From positions 28,667-92,666 of the forward strand of contig VTPC01008275.1 of NCBI GenBank assembly GCA_011009095.1: a stretch of 64,000 nucleotides of DNA, written 5' to 3'. Source of the DNA: Ignelater luminosus. Lineage: Eukaryota > Arthropoda > Insecta > Coleoptera > Elateridae. Position 1 is the stretch's first letter. Each line of letters starts with the position of its first letter. The notes beneath the pieces are model-generated. The model saw nothing but the letters and a program-made list of their open reading frames with translations, was not told where the DNA came from and made no database searches. Made by a program: the position numbers and the translations under genes. Below, in pieces: positions 11,372 through 22,943 of this stretch.

Positions 11372-12499
11372 CATGCACTTTATGACGTAATTCAACAATC
11401 AAAAATCCTACTGGGAGTTATCTTATGTACTCCGAGCCCTACCAGTAAATTTTAGGCATATCAGATTTTTTATGAATGTCTATTCATGTACTTTTAGTAC
11501 AAACACAATTTTTTCTTGTATACTCGATGACGTAGGGTCTATGAACAATTAAATCTTTTAGAATTGAACAACTTTTTCGGTGCTTTTTGCTTAAAATAAT
11601 GAATAGCTTTGGGGGCGGTATATTTAAACCAAAAATATTTAAAAAACGCATGAATGACAAAATTTTGCATATGTACGTATTGCAAGCATTTTTAAAAATC
11701 ATCTAGCCGTCAAGTAGAGGTAATATTTCTAAGAAAAACAAATTTGTATATTTTACCATTTTGGCCACATATTTTCATAAAATCGGTCCACCCCGGACCT
11801 CATCTTGTAGAAGGCTCCCAAATGGACTATCAATAATTGTACAAAACCGTAAATCTAAAGTTAAATTTACTGTAGAAAGTATGTATAACAGTAATATAAA
11901 AAATAGCTAAGCTTATCATTTAATAAAACTCAAGTTACAGTAGTTTGACCTTCTATGCTTGGGTCTAGGCTTCAGAACGAAGTTTTTCGATTTTTAATTT
12001 TTGTCTATTGCATTAAGTGCATTCCTGACAATAGGATTCCCAGTTTTCTTAACATTATATATATATATATATTTATTGTCCATAAATCTTTTTCATCGTT
12101 TAACAATTTGTGCCACATTATTAACATTAGAAAAAACATTTTCATTTTTGCGTTTTTTAATTACTTGTGGACAATCGGTGGATTAAATAGTGGACGCAAA
12201 AGCCCGCAGTGCGGGCGGACCACAAGGATTTGGAGGCCCCACAGTCGTTTACAGATATGAAATAAAAATAGCTATATAATTAGAAAAGTCCGAGTAAGCG
12301 AAATTCTTACTGCCCGGTAATTTTACTTTTCACTTTTAACTAAAATCTCTATTACTAGAAGAAACCCCCATTCTTGTAAAAGAGCAATAATATCTGTTCC
12401 ACATCTAATGTTCAACTTTTACTTTCTTTCTAGTTCCATCCTTAAAATATAAATTACTTTTTGGTGACATAACTAACATGACATAACTAAAAATATTTT
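11372..12499. other. Non-coding stretch with (AT)n
   Basis: There is a TA dinucleotide run at about 12055-12074 and a (TTA)n run just upstream inside the preceding MITE. A fragment at 11790-11820 (CCCCGGACCTCATCTTGTAGAAGG) resembles the hAT right end at 16610-16646. No gene seen. Confidence 0.35.
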
Positions 12500-12872
12500 A
12501 AAAGTTCTTTACACTGATAGATTAGACATACAATTTTGTCGAAGTCAAGGTTATGACAATGAACCCACAATCGCAGGTTTCCATTCAGGTGTACGGACAA
12601 GGATTCATAAGCTGAATAGTAAGATTTTGTTTGTACCTTGCGCAAATCATTCTCTAAAATTATGGAATGTTCATGCTTTTAAAATAAATCCCAATTCTGT
12701 GACGTTCTTTGGAACATTGGAAAGTGTTTACAATTTCTTTTCATCATCAGCTCATAGATGGGATATTCTTAAGCAAGTTGTTAGAGTGTCAGTAAAAATT
12801 GTCTGAAACTAGATGAAGTGCTCAGCATGATGCCGCGAAACCAATAATGAAATATTTTGACAAAGTGGTGCA
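12500..12872 (+). pseudogene. hAT transposase relic (ZMYM1/DUF4371-like), 5' part
   Basis: From 12537 the plus strand reads CRSQGYDNEPTIAG, then HSGVRTRIHKLNS, LFVPCANHSLKLW, SVTFFGTLESVYNFFSSS and HRWDILKQ. These are the conserved blocks of the hAT group annotated as zinc-finger MYM-type protein 1-like (DUF4371), whose family pattern is CRGQGYDN...VPC.AH.LNL...FF.....Y.FFS.S..RW..L. A frameshift near 12800 is followed by SETR-stop-SAQHDAAKP, where the family has SDTRWSAR, so a Trp codon became TGA. The reading continues to TTTGACAAAGTGGTGCA at 12872, where an insertion begins. It is an old, non-functional copy. Confidence 0.82.
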
Positions 12873-15126
12873 AGGTTGAAAGGTTAAGTGTGTAATGTTA
12901 TTTTAAAATTCGCACTAAATCCGCCCCTGTCTTTCAATTTCGTTCAGGTATTTGTTTTCCTGACACGTAATATTTAAATTATTTCATTCTATAAACGAAT
13001 GTTTGTTACAATGTTATTCTAAAGAATTGATATTTTGTGGTCTCGACTTCTGGGCTCCGGTAGACGTGCCTTTTGCTATTTTCCAATACAAAATTCCTGA
13101 AAGCTTAGTCGCAAAAATTGGAGTCACACAGTCTCGATTGAGTCAGGTTTAAGCTGGTAAATCTACGAAGTGGACTTTTCCATTGTCCCATAAGACTTTC
13201 TGCATTTTTAACTTGTTAGGTCGTGTATCTGACTTTCCAACCCCACTCCAGCAAGTACACATTGCGCAACAGGAGACGCAGAGAGAATAGGCATTACGTT
13301 GATAGTTGCGTACTCGAACCAACGTAGGGGTCAGTTTTCAGCGTTACCCCCTACAAATCCGAATTGGTTACAAACCGAATTTAATTGAAGCGATTCTCTT
13401 AGTAAAAGAGAGAGCGGACTCGAGAAATCCAATTTCGTCGGGTCTTTGTTGTGTTATTCACGGAGGAAAGCCGGTTTGTTTACCGCAAAGCGGTGCTTTG
13501 GAAGCTTTGTTATTGTGGAAAGCGTTGTCGCTTTAATTACAGTTACGCTGGTATTTCCCAGAAAATAAAAAATTGTAGAGGGTAGAAACGCAACAATTTT
13601 GGTCCCGTTGGTGCAACGTTAAAGGGTCTGCCGAGAACAGAAACTGCCCGCCTCGTAAAGACTTGAACTGTGTGTGTGTGTATTACATTTTGGAAGCTCC
13701 GTGATCCGAATGGACTAAGTAAACTTAAAGAGCGTTTGAAACTCAAAGTGATTTTAGTTTATAAAGCTGGTGTATAAACACTTGGATTTTGTTCTTGTTT
13801 TTTTTTGGTTATTGTTAACAAAAGTGATTGTTCTTTGAAACCTAAGTTCCCTTGAACACTGGTAAGACCCGGCAAACGTGAATGAGCTGCTATCGTTGGG
13901 AATCAGAGACCTGCACATGTCACCCGGTAGAAAGATTGCCGTTATAGTAAGAAAGACCTGTTTTGTTCTGTTATTTGAGTTTTAATGATTGTTTCATTTG
14001 ATAAAAGACTAGGAGAACATGGAATTTGTGAAAGATTCCGTACGAAAACCTTGCTTAGGCAAGATTAGTTTCCTATTTTCTCATTGAATTATAATATTTA
14101 CGAGTAATATTTTTAAATAATTTGTAACAGGAACGTTCCCAGTTAATTTTAGCTGGTGTTTGTTAAATTATTGCAACATAATTAATAACTTTTGGCTACT
14201 GTTTTTTTGTTATTAGATATTAAGTTTATTTGTTGCTATTTAAAAATTCATTGTCAAATTTATCTTGTTTTAACTGGTTTAATATTTCGATTTTGATCTT
14301 TTATCTCATATTTTGAAATTTTAACGTAACAGAATTATTTCTCTTTGTTTATTGCAATAACTTGTTTTTATTGTTATTTTCTCATTAATTTTTTTATTAA
14401 CTTTGTTCTCCAGTGAAGAAATTAATTCATACCTTTTATTGATATGTTTTCGTAGTGTTATTTTGTTCTTTTATATTCTTGTTTATGTGCGTTTAACTCA
14501 TTTTTTTTATTATTGTTTTAATAAATGTAAGAAAGGTCGATTATTTGTATTTTGTTTTCTTTGTGAGTGGATCCCTGGTCCAGACGAAGCAGCGTTAATT
14601 TCGTTACTTTGTTCGTTTGGCTATTAAAAAGCACGGTGGTGCTTAGTCTAAATTTCAATTAAAGGTCAGATACCTTTGTTCAAGAGAGAAGTAAATATTA
14701 AACTGGTATTTCTTTCTTGAATTTTTTTTTTGAAAAAGAAGGAAGTCTTCGGAGGACTTCCTTGTCATAATTAATTAAGACAAATCACGTGTTTATACAG
14801 TTTTTTATTTCGTGTTGAGTCTCAATTGTGAAACGTTGAAGCGAGTTTTAATAAAACTTCCACGAGGTAAGTTACACACAGGGTGAGGTTTTGCAAGAAG
14901 CTTATATACAGGGTGTCGGATTCACGAGTAGTCGCGTGACCGACCATCAGAACCCTTCGATCTACGACTGCTGGCGCCCTCTTTTGTGAACATCTATTAG
15001 TTTAATAAGAGTTTTGGAAATCAGTGAGCTTCTCTTTGTGCGGCTAGGTAAGTTCATTTGAGAATCCACCCCATCTGCGGCATGAGCTACGGGATTTAAC
15101 ATCTACCATTGGTCTGGACGGGACTT
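12873..15126. mobile_element. 2.25-kb insertion inside the hAT relic, flanked by GTGCA
   Basis: The hAT coding frame stops at GTGGTGCA (12872) and resumes at GTGCATACTTTTGAG (15127). Removing 12873-15126 plus one copy of GTGCA restores a continuous frame across the join (VVHTFEHLP). The 5-bp repeat is therefore a target duplication, as made by many LTR elements. The insert shows no obvious LTR pair, TIR or reverse transcriptase. It contains a 76-codon frame at 13306-13536 without homology, a GT dinucleotide run near 13672, a hairpin at 14739-14763 and a TATACAGGGTGTC motif at 14905. Its class is unknown. Confidence 0.65.
14739..14763. repeat. 9-bp perfect hairpin
   Basis: AAGGAAGTC (14739-14747) and GACTTCCTT (14755-14763) pair perfectly across a 7-nt loop, just after a T-run. 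It could form a strong hairpin in RNA. Its role is unknown; it lies in the 2.25-kb insert. Confidence 0.6.
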
Positions 15127-15960
15127 GTGCATACTTTTGAGCATCTTCCCGTTACAAGTGATCAAACAGAATATGTTAATACAAGAGCTTCAGCTGAAAT
15201 TCTGATGAGAATCATATGTGATTATAAATTTCTCGGGTTCTTTCACTTGTGGTCGAACATTTTAGAAGAAGTAAATTATACTCAAAGATATATACAAACA
15301 GGAGGTATAGGTTTAGAGAAGATTGTACAGAAACTAAGAAGCTTGAAGAATTTTTTAGAAGAAAGCCGCGATGAATTGGTAGATAACGCATTGAAGTTTG
15401 CAAACAAAACATGTGATGAAATGGGAATATCTGTTGAAAAAAAGAGGCGAAGAAGGTTCAAAAAAGTTATGCCTGGAGAAAAAGCAAAAGATGAAGGATT
15501 AACTTTAGAACAAGAATAAAAAGATGCATAAATGAATGTATAGACAAATTATATCAGGATTTGACTACGAGAATGGAATCAATGGAGAACGTTTTTGAAA
15601 TATTCAGATTATTTAGGCAGTGAACTTAATAGGTGCTAGTGACTTACAACTTTCTAGCCTTATTTGAAACTTTAGCAATATGTACGACGACTTCGAAAAA
15701 GAAGAGATCCTGCCCGAAATAAAGAGATTAAGAAGGCGTGTAAAAGTAACGCAGATCGCAACAGAAGAGACAATAAAGTGGACCTCACGTAAAATGATTC
15801 AATTTACAGTAGAAATGGACTTTAAAACGAGTCCGTGCCAAACATCTGCTTGGGCCTAAAATTATATTTAACAATTTGTGTATCCGTAGCTTCGAATGAA
15901 AGGAGCTTTTCGAATTTTCTTGTACAATTATTATGTGCATGAGAATTTCATCGTTGCTAA
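15127..15960 (+). pseudogene. hAT transposase relic (ZMYM1/DUF4371-like), 3' part
   Basis: The frame 15109-15519 (from 15127 on) carries TFEHLPVTSDQTE, RASAEILMRIICDYKF, FHLWSNILEEVN and LKNFLEESRDEL, then a basic tail, all matching the middle of DUF4371-type hAT proteins. After a frameshift near 15525 it continues with LYQDLTTRMESMENVFEI. At about 15856-15927 it reads LTICVSVASNERSFSNFL, the classic hAT dimerisation block (family SVASAERSFSKLK). Together with 12500-12872 it forms one transposase broken by an insertion, stops and frameshifts. Confidence 0.82.
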
Positions 15961-18345
15961 ATCAGCTAAAATTCGTCTTGTACCAGTAGACTGGCAGTCA
16001 ATTTGATATGTTAAAGTTAACATATAAATCTTAACATTAGATCCATGCTGTTTCAGCATGTGAGGACACTCGGAGAAATAATTTAGTAGAACCAAATAAA
16101 GTTGCTTTGTTGTAAATAAAGCATTTTTTTGTATTTGCGCCAAATATTATAATTTATTTGTAGAAACTAAATTATTTATTTGAAACCACATAGCCTCTAA
16201 ATTGAAATTGAAATTATCAGTTACATACTAAATTAATTGTCAGGATAGAATATACTAAAATAACTCACAAATGTGGGATTTGAAGTGTAACCTTAAACCT
16301 CTTTTAATGAAGTATTTTAAATAAAATACATACATAACATGTTCTTATATAAATAAGTATTTAGTTATCCCAAATAAAGAATTTATTTAAAGTTAATAAA
16401 TGCTTTAAATATATTTATTTATTTGGCTTCAATCAATAGTTGCTCTGGGTGAATGTTATTTAAGCAATGAAATTCTTCCTGGGAAGTATTATTTATATTA
16501 TAAAAACGGTTAATTTTCTTGTAATTTTAAAACACTGGTAGGTTGGATGTGTGACCGTAGACACGCAAGCGCGTTTGTGTGAAGCTTGAATAGGGGTCTC
16601 CAAAAAAGTCTCGCCCCGGGCCTCATTTGGTGAAGGTACGCCACTGAACTAGGTAAATCTAAATTAAATAAATTTTTTTCATTTTCCTTATTTTTTTTCT
16701 ACTGCAGCTTATTCCCACTGCCAGGTTACAATTGTGTTATTCAATATTCAAATTTTACCAATCTGACACCAATGCACTTGTAGATACCTCTTGTCGATGA
16801 CAGTGTCACAGTTTTTAACTGAAGAATGGCTTTATTTCAAGATTGCTACTGTTTTATCTTGCGCAGGTGTTATAAAATGCTCGGTTTCCACAAATCCTTT
16901 GTAAGCCATAAGGTAGACTTTTCTTAATGCACTGTTTTTAATGCATTAGAATATATTTAGCGCGTAAGGATTTCTAACCACCTCTCTTTTATATGTTGTA
17001 TTTATGTGTTGTACAAATTTATATCCAATTCTAATTTAATTGTAACGCCAAGTAGCAATTTATTTTACATATTGTTCTACTTATAAAGAATAATAAATAC
17101 TAATTCCGTAGTTTATTTATTAGCAAAATTGGCGACTTACCCTGCTAACAGAGACGTAGTCATGAGGAACAGAATTAATCTATTAAAACAGTTTGTGCTT
17201 ACGCAAACTCAACTGAAATTATGATGCAGTAAACTCTTGTTATCCACATGAATAAAGTAAATTAAAAATTATCTTGCTTGACGAATAATTATTTTTTCTC
17301 CCGATCAAGTATAACTAGTAGACGAAAGTTTTACTAAGTCAGTTTCGAGCCATTTCATAAAGGAATAGCTTGTAGTAGTGGTATCACACAAGTATTGATT
17401 AAGAATATTTAATTAGGAGGATAATACAATAATAAATATTTGCGAACGGGACGCGTGACGAAAACAGCGGACCGGAACCAATATGGAAGCATAACAGTTT
17501 ATTGTGGTATCTTATTTGAAAACAGTTTAATACTGAAATTTAATTTACATATTAAGATTAATAAACGTAAATTCCTCTGTAAATAACCTGCATTTAAAAT
17601 AAAATAGGACAAGATAGATTTGAAATTGGCTTTAATTCAGATGAAATTACAAAAAAAAGATTTGTAATATCATAAAACACGACATTAAGGAACTGTATTA
17701 CTGTGGGTCCGTTGCTTACGTCACGAAAAGTATTAACATTGCGGTACAGCCAATGATATTCTTTAGAACTAAATATCGTTGGGTATCGGTCCCTTTTATT
17801 TCTTTTTTGTTTCATTTAATTCAGCTTTTAAAGTAAGTTGTAGTCACTGGATTTATTTATTAGTGTTACGATGATTAGATGGCTACGACGACATTACAAA
17901 ACGGTTTCGAACTATTTCAAACTATGGACAGATGTTTAGGTTGAATTATTTAGCAAACAATGAATAAACATCGGAAATATGTTATATTTACTATAATTCG
18001 ACGTGCTCAACAAAAACCATAGTAACTCAAAATGGGTAGTTTTGAGAAAAATGTATTTAAATCTTTAAACTACTGCCAATAATCAGTTTATGTAAATATC
18101 AACAAGATTTTTGGGTTAGTTGCCGATTGTATTGGTCAAAAAAGGTGAATAAAAAAAAATCAATCTACCACACTTGCAAGTAAGCTTTGAGTGAGTTACT
18201 GTTTTATTTGCAGGAACAAAACGAAACAAAGGAGTATTACATTAAAATGAAACTTTTTTATTAAGAACATAGAATAATATTTCTTTAAAATAACTTTAAG
18301 ATAAAGACAAGATTTCTTATTCTGAGTCTTCCTGATTCTTTAAGT
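15961..18345. other. Non-coding stretch with an orphan hAT end
   Basis: At 16635-16646 GGTACGCCACTG preceded by GCCCCGGGCCTCATTTGGTGAA is the right end of a hAT-like element (reverse complement CAGTGGCGTACC). The matching left end is not seen. The rest is AT-rich without recognisable genes. Confidence 0.4.
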
Positions 18346-18349
18346 TTGT

Positions 18350-20275
18350 TTCCGGGTCTTCTGTATCTTCGAAAGATGTTTTCTGAGACTTTAAAGATTT
18401 ATAAAAGTTGTGATATGTACATGGTAGGAATTTTTCCAGTATTGTGTAGCCATAAAATACCTTTTAACTTCTTGTCATCTACAGAAAATTCATTTCCATA
18501 TAACTGCTGCAAGCCAGACAGAGATTTAAAATGACGTCCTTTATGTTTTTGATTTCTTCCGAGACCTCTATACCCAGATTCTTTATACTCATACTTAAAA
18601 TAAACATTTTCGGATTCGGTCGGTAAAAAATTAAATTCTTTTATTTGACTAATTTTAAATAATTCATTTTTTGTATCCATCTTCCAGAATTCGTATTCTG
18701 TAAATTTTTTGAAGTTAAGAAAATCAGCTTGTGACATTTCAGTTACATGATAAATTTTTTCGTTAGTTTTAGCCATTCTCATGAGAGTAATCCACTGTTC
18801 AGGCACGTATACAACAGATTGTCGTTTCTTTTGCATTTTCAATCACAGCATGCAAGGTGTCTCCTTCATTTTGGGTGTGTCTTTTCTCGAGAAACCTGTG
18901 GGTAATATTTATGTGCAGAAACGAAGATGCATAAGACAGTATAGAAAATATAAATTTGTTGAGGTTTTGTCCATCGCAATTATCAGAATAAAATACTTTT
19001 GTAATTTCTTTATCTTTTTGAGCATTTAAAAACTTCTACAAGCAATTTGCCACTTCGTTTGGTTTTCCTTTAGCTATTCGTTCGTGCCAGACGTAACAGT
19101 AATCGTCGTTATTACCAATATCGTAAACGATAAAAGTATAAGTCGAGTATTTGCTTTTACAGTAAAACTGGTTTACATTGGATTGTGGAGACGGTAACAC
19201 CTTTTGCAAGTCAAAGCAGGCAACACAAAGTGTCTTGTCGTCTACTACACTTAATTTACCGACATCTTTTAGATATCTAGCTATAGTTTTATTTTTTAGG
19301 TGTCTTCGATAAGATTCTTGTAATTCCAACTTTTTTAACTCACCAGCCAGGGCATTTATTATTTCACATTGGTCTTTTTCGGTTTGAAGAAGGAGATATT
19401 AAATTCTTCATTAAGTATGTCTTGGTATTGTCTCAAAGAAGCATTTTGTTGTACGTTGGCTGAGGTTAGAAAATTCCAAATAAAGCTTAAACATTTTCTG
19501 CATGTTAAGCCCTTCTTCTAAATACATTTTTTGAGAATTTTCCTAATGTAATCTCATGTAATTTTTGGAAAAATGTTAGTATGATTCCTTACACTATCTC
19601 TGATACTGTTGCTTATGGCATTAAGGCGATAACTGTGTTTTCCTCGCAGATCAGAAGATATTGTCGCAGCGTTTTGTACCTTTGATAAGGCTGTTGTTAC
19701 TTAAGTCTCTGAAATGCCTAGAGTGTACAAGAACATCACTTTACATAAATACCCCTTGCTATATTTTCTTCTTGGATTCTCACCAACAGAAACAGTCACC
19801 TGCTTTTTTCTTTCTGCTTTCCAAATCTTACAATATAGTCTCATTGCCGGGTATGGTCTTCTAAGCTTCAGAATTCCGTAAAAGTTGTTTTTATTGCATC
19901 TTTATTAGTATTTTCGGAACACTTTATCCTACAGCTTCTTTTGCATGTTTCGACCACTTTTCTTTAGGTTATTGTTTTCTCTTTTCTATTTTTATGCTCT
20001 AATTCAAGATCTGAAGGTTTCTTCGACTTAACATCTACCCATCCAGACACATTTTTCAGTCTTTTATTGCTTGTTTTATCTTTAACCTTAATCTTACGCT
20101 TTTCTTTAGGCTTTGCTAATGGATTACAATTGGACTGACTAGGATCATTCTCTAAGTCACTCAATTGCGGCACAGAATCTGAATCTTCGTCAGAGTTATC
20201 GCGAAATGAATCTTCTTCAGATGACTCAGATTCGAATTCATTGTATATATTTCTTGAATATGTTTTGTCATTCAT
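18350..20275 (-). pseudogene. Old relic of the TTAA-element protein family
   Basis: Read on the minus strand from 20275 downwards: an acidic N-terminus followed by a Lys-rich patch and SGWVDVKSKKPSDLE; then through stops and frameshifts RRKYSKGYLCKVMFLYTLGIS; NMQKMFKLYLEF; QTEKDQCEI; LCVACFDLQKVLPSPQSNVN with YVWHERIAKGKPNE (19329-19036); NCDGQNLNKF and GHTQ-like EKRHTQNEGDTLHAVIE (about 18990-18840); VYVPEQWITLMRMAK (18842 on); and a C-terminus with LQQLYGNEFSVDDKKLKG. The block order equals that of the gene at 5209-7778, but the sequence is a different, more decayed subfamily. NCDGQN and NEGDT are probably the acidic catalytic motifs. I found no TIRs or TTAA borders. Confidence 0.75.
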
Positions 20276-20839
20276 ACAGGAACGGGTTAAAATAAGAGTA
20301 AATTAATCTTTTCACCCTATAACATTGGAATTCCATTCTCCAGTTCAGTTAGATCTTGTGTGTAAATTTTACACCTCTCAACAGAAAAGTAAGAACGGGC
20401 AATTCTGAACTGTCTAGAAAACACAAATGAATGAAATGGAAATAGTTCAAAATATACAAACAAAAAGTTTTTAGTCAACTTGATAGTTCTAAACTGTTCT
20501 GAACTAACTAATGAACGAGCCTTTTGTATAGTATGTTCTAGAGCAATTTTTACATATTTTCTGTGTATTTTTTTATTTCTGCTTAAATACCCTAGATATT
20601 CGTATTCTTATTGTCCCTATAAGCAGGATTGCATGTAACAAACAGTATAGAGTTCTTTATTTGAACTTTTAACTATATTATACAGTACGCTCATTTTACG
20701 ACATTTTGAATGTTTGGGAGTAGGTAACACACCCGCTTCTCTTTAAAAAGTATTTAAAAACTGACAAAAGTCAACAGTTTGATATTTTAAATTATATTGT
20801 TTATTATTATTTACAAATTATTTACAAATAGCAATAATT
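20276..20839. other. Non-coding spacer
   Basis: AT-rich DNA between two transposon relics. It contains several copies of a GTTCTGAACTnnnnTAGT-like word at 20340-20550, but no gene. Confidence 0.3.
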
Positions 20840-21170
20840 ATGTACTTTAATTCCAAAAAGACTGACATGATACTTGTTCTAGGAGAGTACCTGAAAAAAG
20901 CTGCTACTGTTTTTAGGCTTTACGCTAGGCGTTACCCCAACAGCCCGCTCCCGACTCAAGCAACATTCAGAAACTTAGAAAAGAATTTAAAAGAAGTTAG
21001 ACAGTTTAATAAAATTGGAATTAGAAGTCGTACGGTTACAAACAAAAACAACGAGGCTGCGATAATTCAAATGGTAGAAAAAAAATCCACACTTTGGTCA
21101 GGGAGTAATCTCCAGAAATCTTAAAATTAGTAATGGCTCTGTGTTTAATAGGTTTCATTATTTATTTTGT
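20840..21170 (+). pseudogene. DUF4817-type transposase N-terminus
   Basis: The 94-codon frame begins MYFNSKKTDMILVLGEYLKKAA and continues VFRLYARRYPNSPLPTQATF and RNLEKNLKEVRQFN. This is the helix-turn-helix DUF4817 domain found at the N-terminus of an insect Tc1/mariner-like transposase group (family ADM...GE..n...A...Y..RYP.R..P....F..L...l...G). The frame is lost near 21090, after which PHFGQGVISRNLKISNGSV continues the second helix-turn-helix (family NPH.S.RQIAREL.IS..SV). Nothing of the catalytic domain follows. Confidence 0.8.
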
Positions 21171-21791
21171 TTAATGTTACTTGAACAATTAGAGTTTTAT
21201 TGTAATTTATAATTAACAGATTAACAGGTTTTATCCATACCACTTTTCCTTGGTGCAATATCTAACAGAAAATGATTACGGTTCTGCCGCTTTTTAAGAA
21301 ATAAGTTAAACGACAACTCCAACTTCCTAGCGCAGGTATTATTTTCTGATGAGGCAACTTTTTCAAATAACGGCTGTGTCAAAAGACACAACTGCCACTA
21401 TTATGCATAAAACAACCGTCATCGGATAAGAGTAACACATTTTCAACGGATTTTTAAAGTTAACGTATGATGTGGCATTCTAGGCTACTTTATTATTGAT
21501 CTTCGTTTTCTAAATGGTACTTTAATATTCCAGTGAATCTGCACAAACAAAGGGCGGTTCTTTGCAAAAGGTCGAGTAGTTTTGAATTTTTGAAATGTTA
21601 TTTGGTTACGGACAGTGATAAAAAATCCAAGTTTGCGACCTCGGCGACCCACCGGAAATCGCATCGCATCAAAAAATCGCTGAAATTTGGCACGTTTTTC
21701 AGTTTTTATCAAATATTTTGGCAACTAGGCATTTTTCGCAAAAAGTATCTATTGTCTCTATGATCCATTTTGTTTTTAAAATCTGTAATTA

Positions 21792-22941
21792 CGAGACTAG
21801 ATTGAAAAGTTTCAGGAATAAAAGTGAAAACAAATGAAATTTAACATAAGATATTTTATTTTTCTACATAATCACCCTGTAATTCGACACAATTCAACCA
21901 ATCCATCTCCAATTTTTTAATCTCTTCACGGAAATAGTCTACTTTGAGGCCTGAGAAATATGTATTTGAATCGTTGATAACTTCTCCATTCGGCCTGAAT
22001 TTCTTTATAGAAATTTTTCGGTTTGGGGAACAGATGAAAATCCGACAAAGCCAAATCGGGTGAGTAGGTGGGATGGCGAACAATTTCGAACTTGGGTTTT
22101 TTCTGTTGAGCAATTGCACTTGCAAATACTGGTGCATTGTCTTCGTCTAACAAGATCTTTTTCTTTCATATTTAGTTGTTCTAAAAGTGTTGAGTAATAC
22201 TGACCTGCTACGGCTTTCCCTTACTCCAGATAGTCAATAAATAAAATGCCCTTAGCATACCAAAAAACAAAAGCTATTACTTTTTCAGCCGACTGAACTG
22301 TTTTTGCCTTCTTCGAGACGGATTCTCCCTGACCAACCCATTGTCCTTTACTGTTGTTTGGTTTTTGGGATATAATGGTAAATCCAGGTTTTGCCGTAGT
22401 CACAAATCTCCTAATGAAATCAACTGGATTTTTTCTAAACAACTGCAAACACTTAGCTAAAGTTCGAGCACGAAGCTTGTTTAGTCCCAACTCTTGGTGC
22501 GATATATAGACAACCCGTTCATACGAGATACCCACAGCCTCAACTATTTCACTAACTTTTATTCAATGATTGCCTAACCCCATATTAATGATTTCTGGAG
22601 TAGTCGCAGATTTCGGGCGTACATCCACGTTTGAATTCAGACATCCAAGAACTTACGGTGAGAAACGATGATGAAGACTCGCCAAGAACAGAATCCAATC
22701 TGGCTTTAACTTCTGTAACTGTTTTGCTCTCAAAATAAAAAAAAAATTAATGACAGCTCTCCATAATTGAAAAAGCACGAGATATAAGTGCATCAACGGT
22801 TATCAGAAATGAACTAAATGTCGGATCAATTTGATTTTTTTCTATAAACAATTGAAATATCAGTCTACTAGATGATGCAAAATAAATTGAATCACGGTCA
22901 CCATCTATAGGCGATTCCGGAAACTTTTCAATCCAACCTTA
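21792..22941 (-). mobile_element. Mariner element, decayed (copy 1)
   Basis: It is 1,150 bp. Left end CGAGACTAGATTGAAAAGTTTC (first bases at 21792) and a degenerate matching right end (ATTGAAAAGTTTCCGGAAT in reverse complement) are flanked by TA at 21790-21791 and 22942-22943. The ends align with those of the mariner at 46844 (CGAGGGTGGTCTGAAAAGTT), so they are related families. The transposase runs on the minus strand. Confidence 0.8.
21856..22790 (-). pseudogene. Mariner transposase pseudogene (copy 1)
   Basis: From about 22770 down, minus-strand frames give TVTEVKARLDSVLGESSSSF and SSWMSEFKRG (helix-turn-helix region), EAVGISYERVVYI, LNKLRARTLAKCLQLFRKNP, VFWYAKGILFIDYLE, DEDNAPVFAS and HPTYSPDLALSDF, ending with WLNCVELQGDYVEK. 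The normal VDETWIH block reads TTAKPGF, so the first catalytic Asp is lost. Several frameshifts and an N-terminal gap are present. Non-functional. Confidence 0.82.
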
Positions 22942-22943
22942 TA

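Noticed and set aside
13306-13536. 76-codon open frame inside the 2.25-kb insert
   Set aside because: No homology recognised; not enough to call a gene.
14999-15126. Possible retroviral-type primer binding site near TGGCGCCCTC (about 14970)
   Set aside because: Only seven bases match a tRNA 3' end pattern and no LTR pair borders it.
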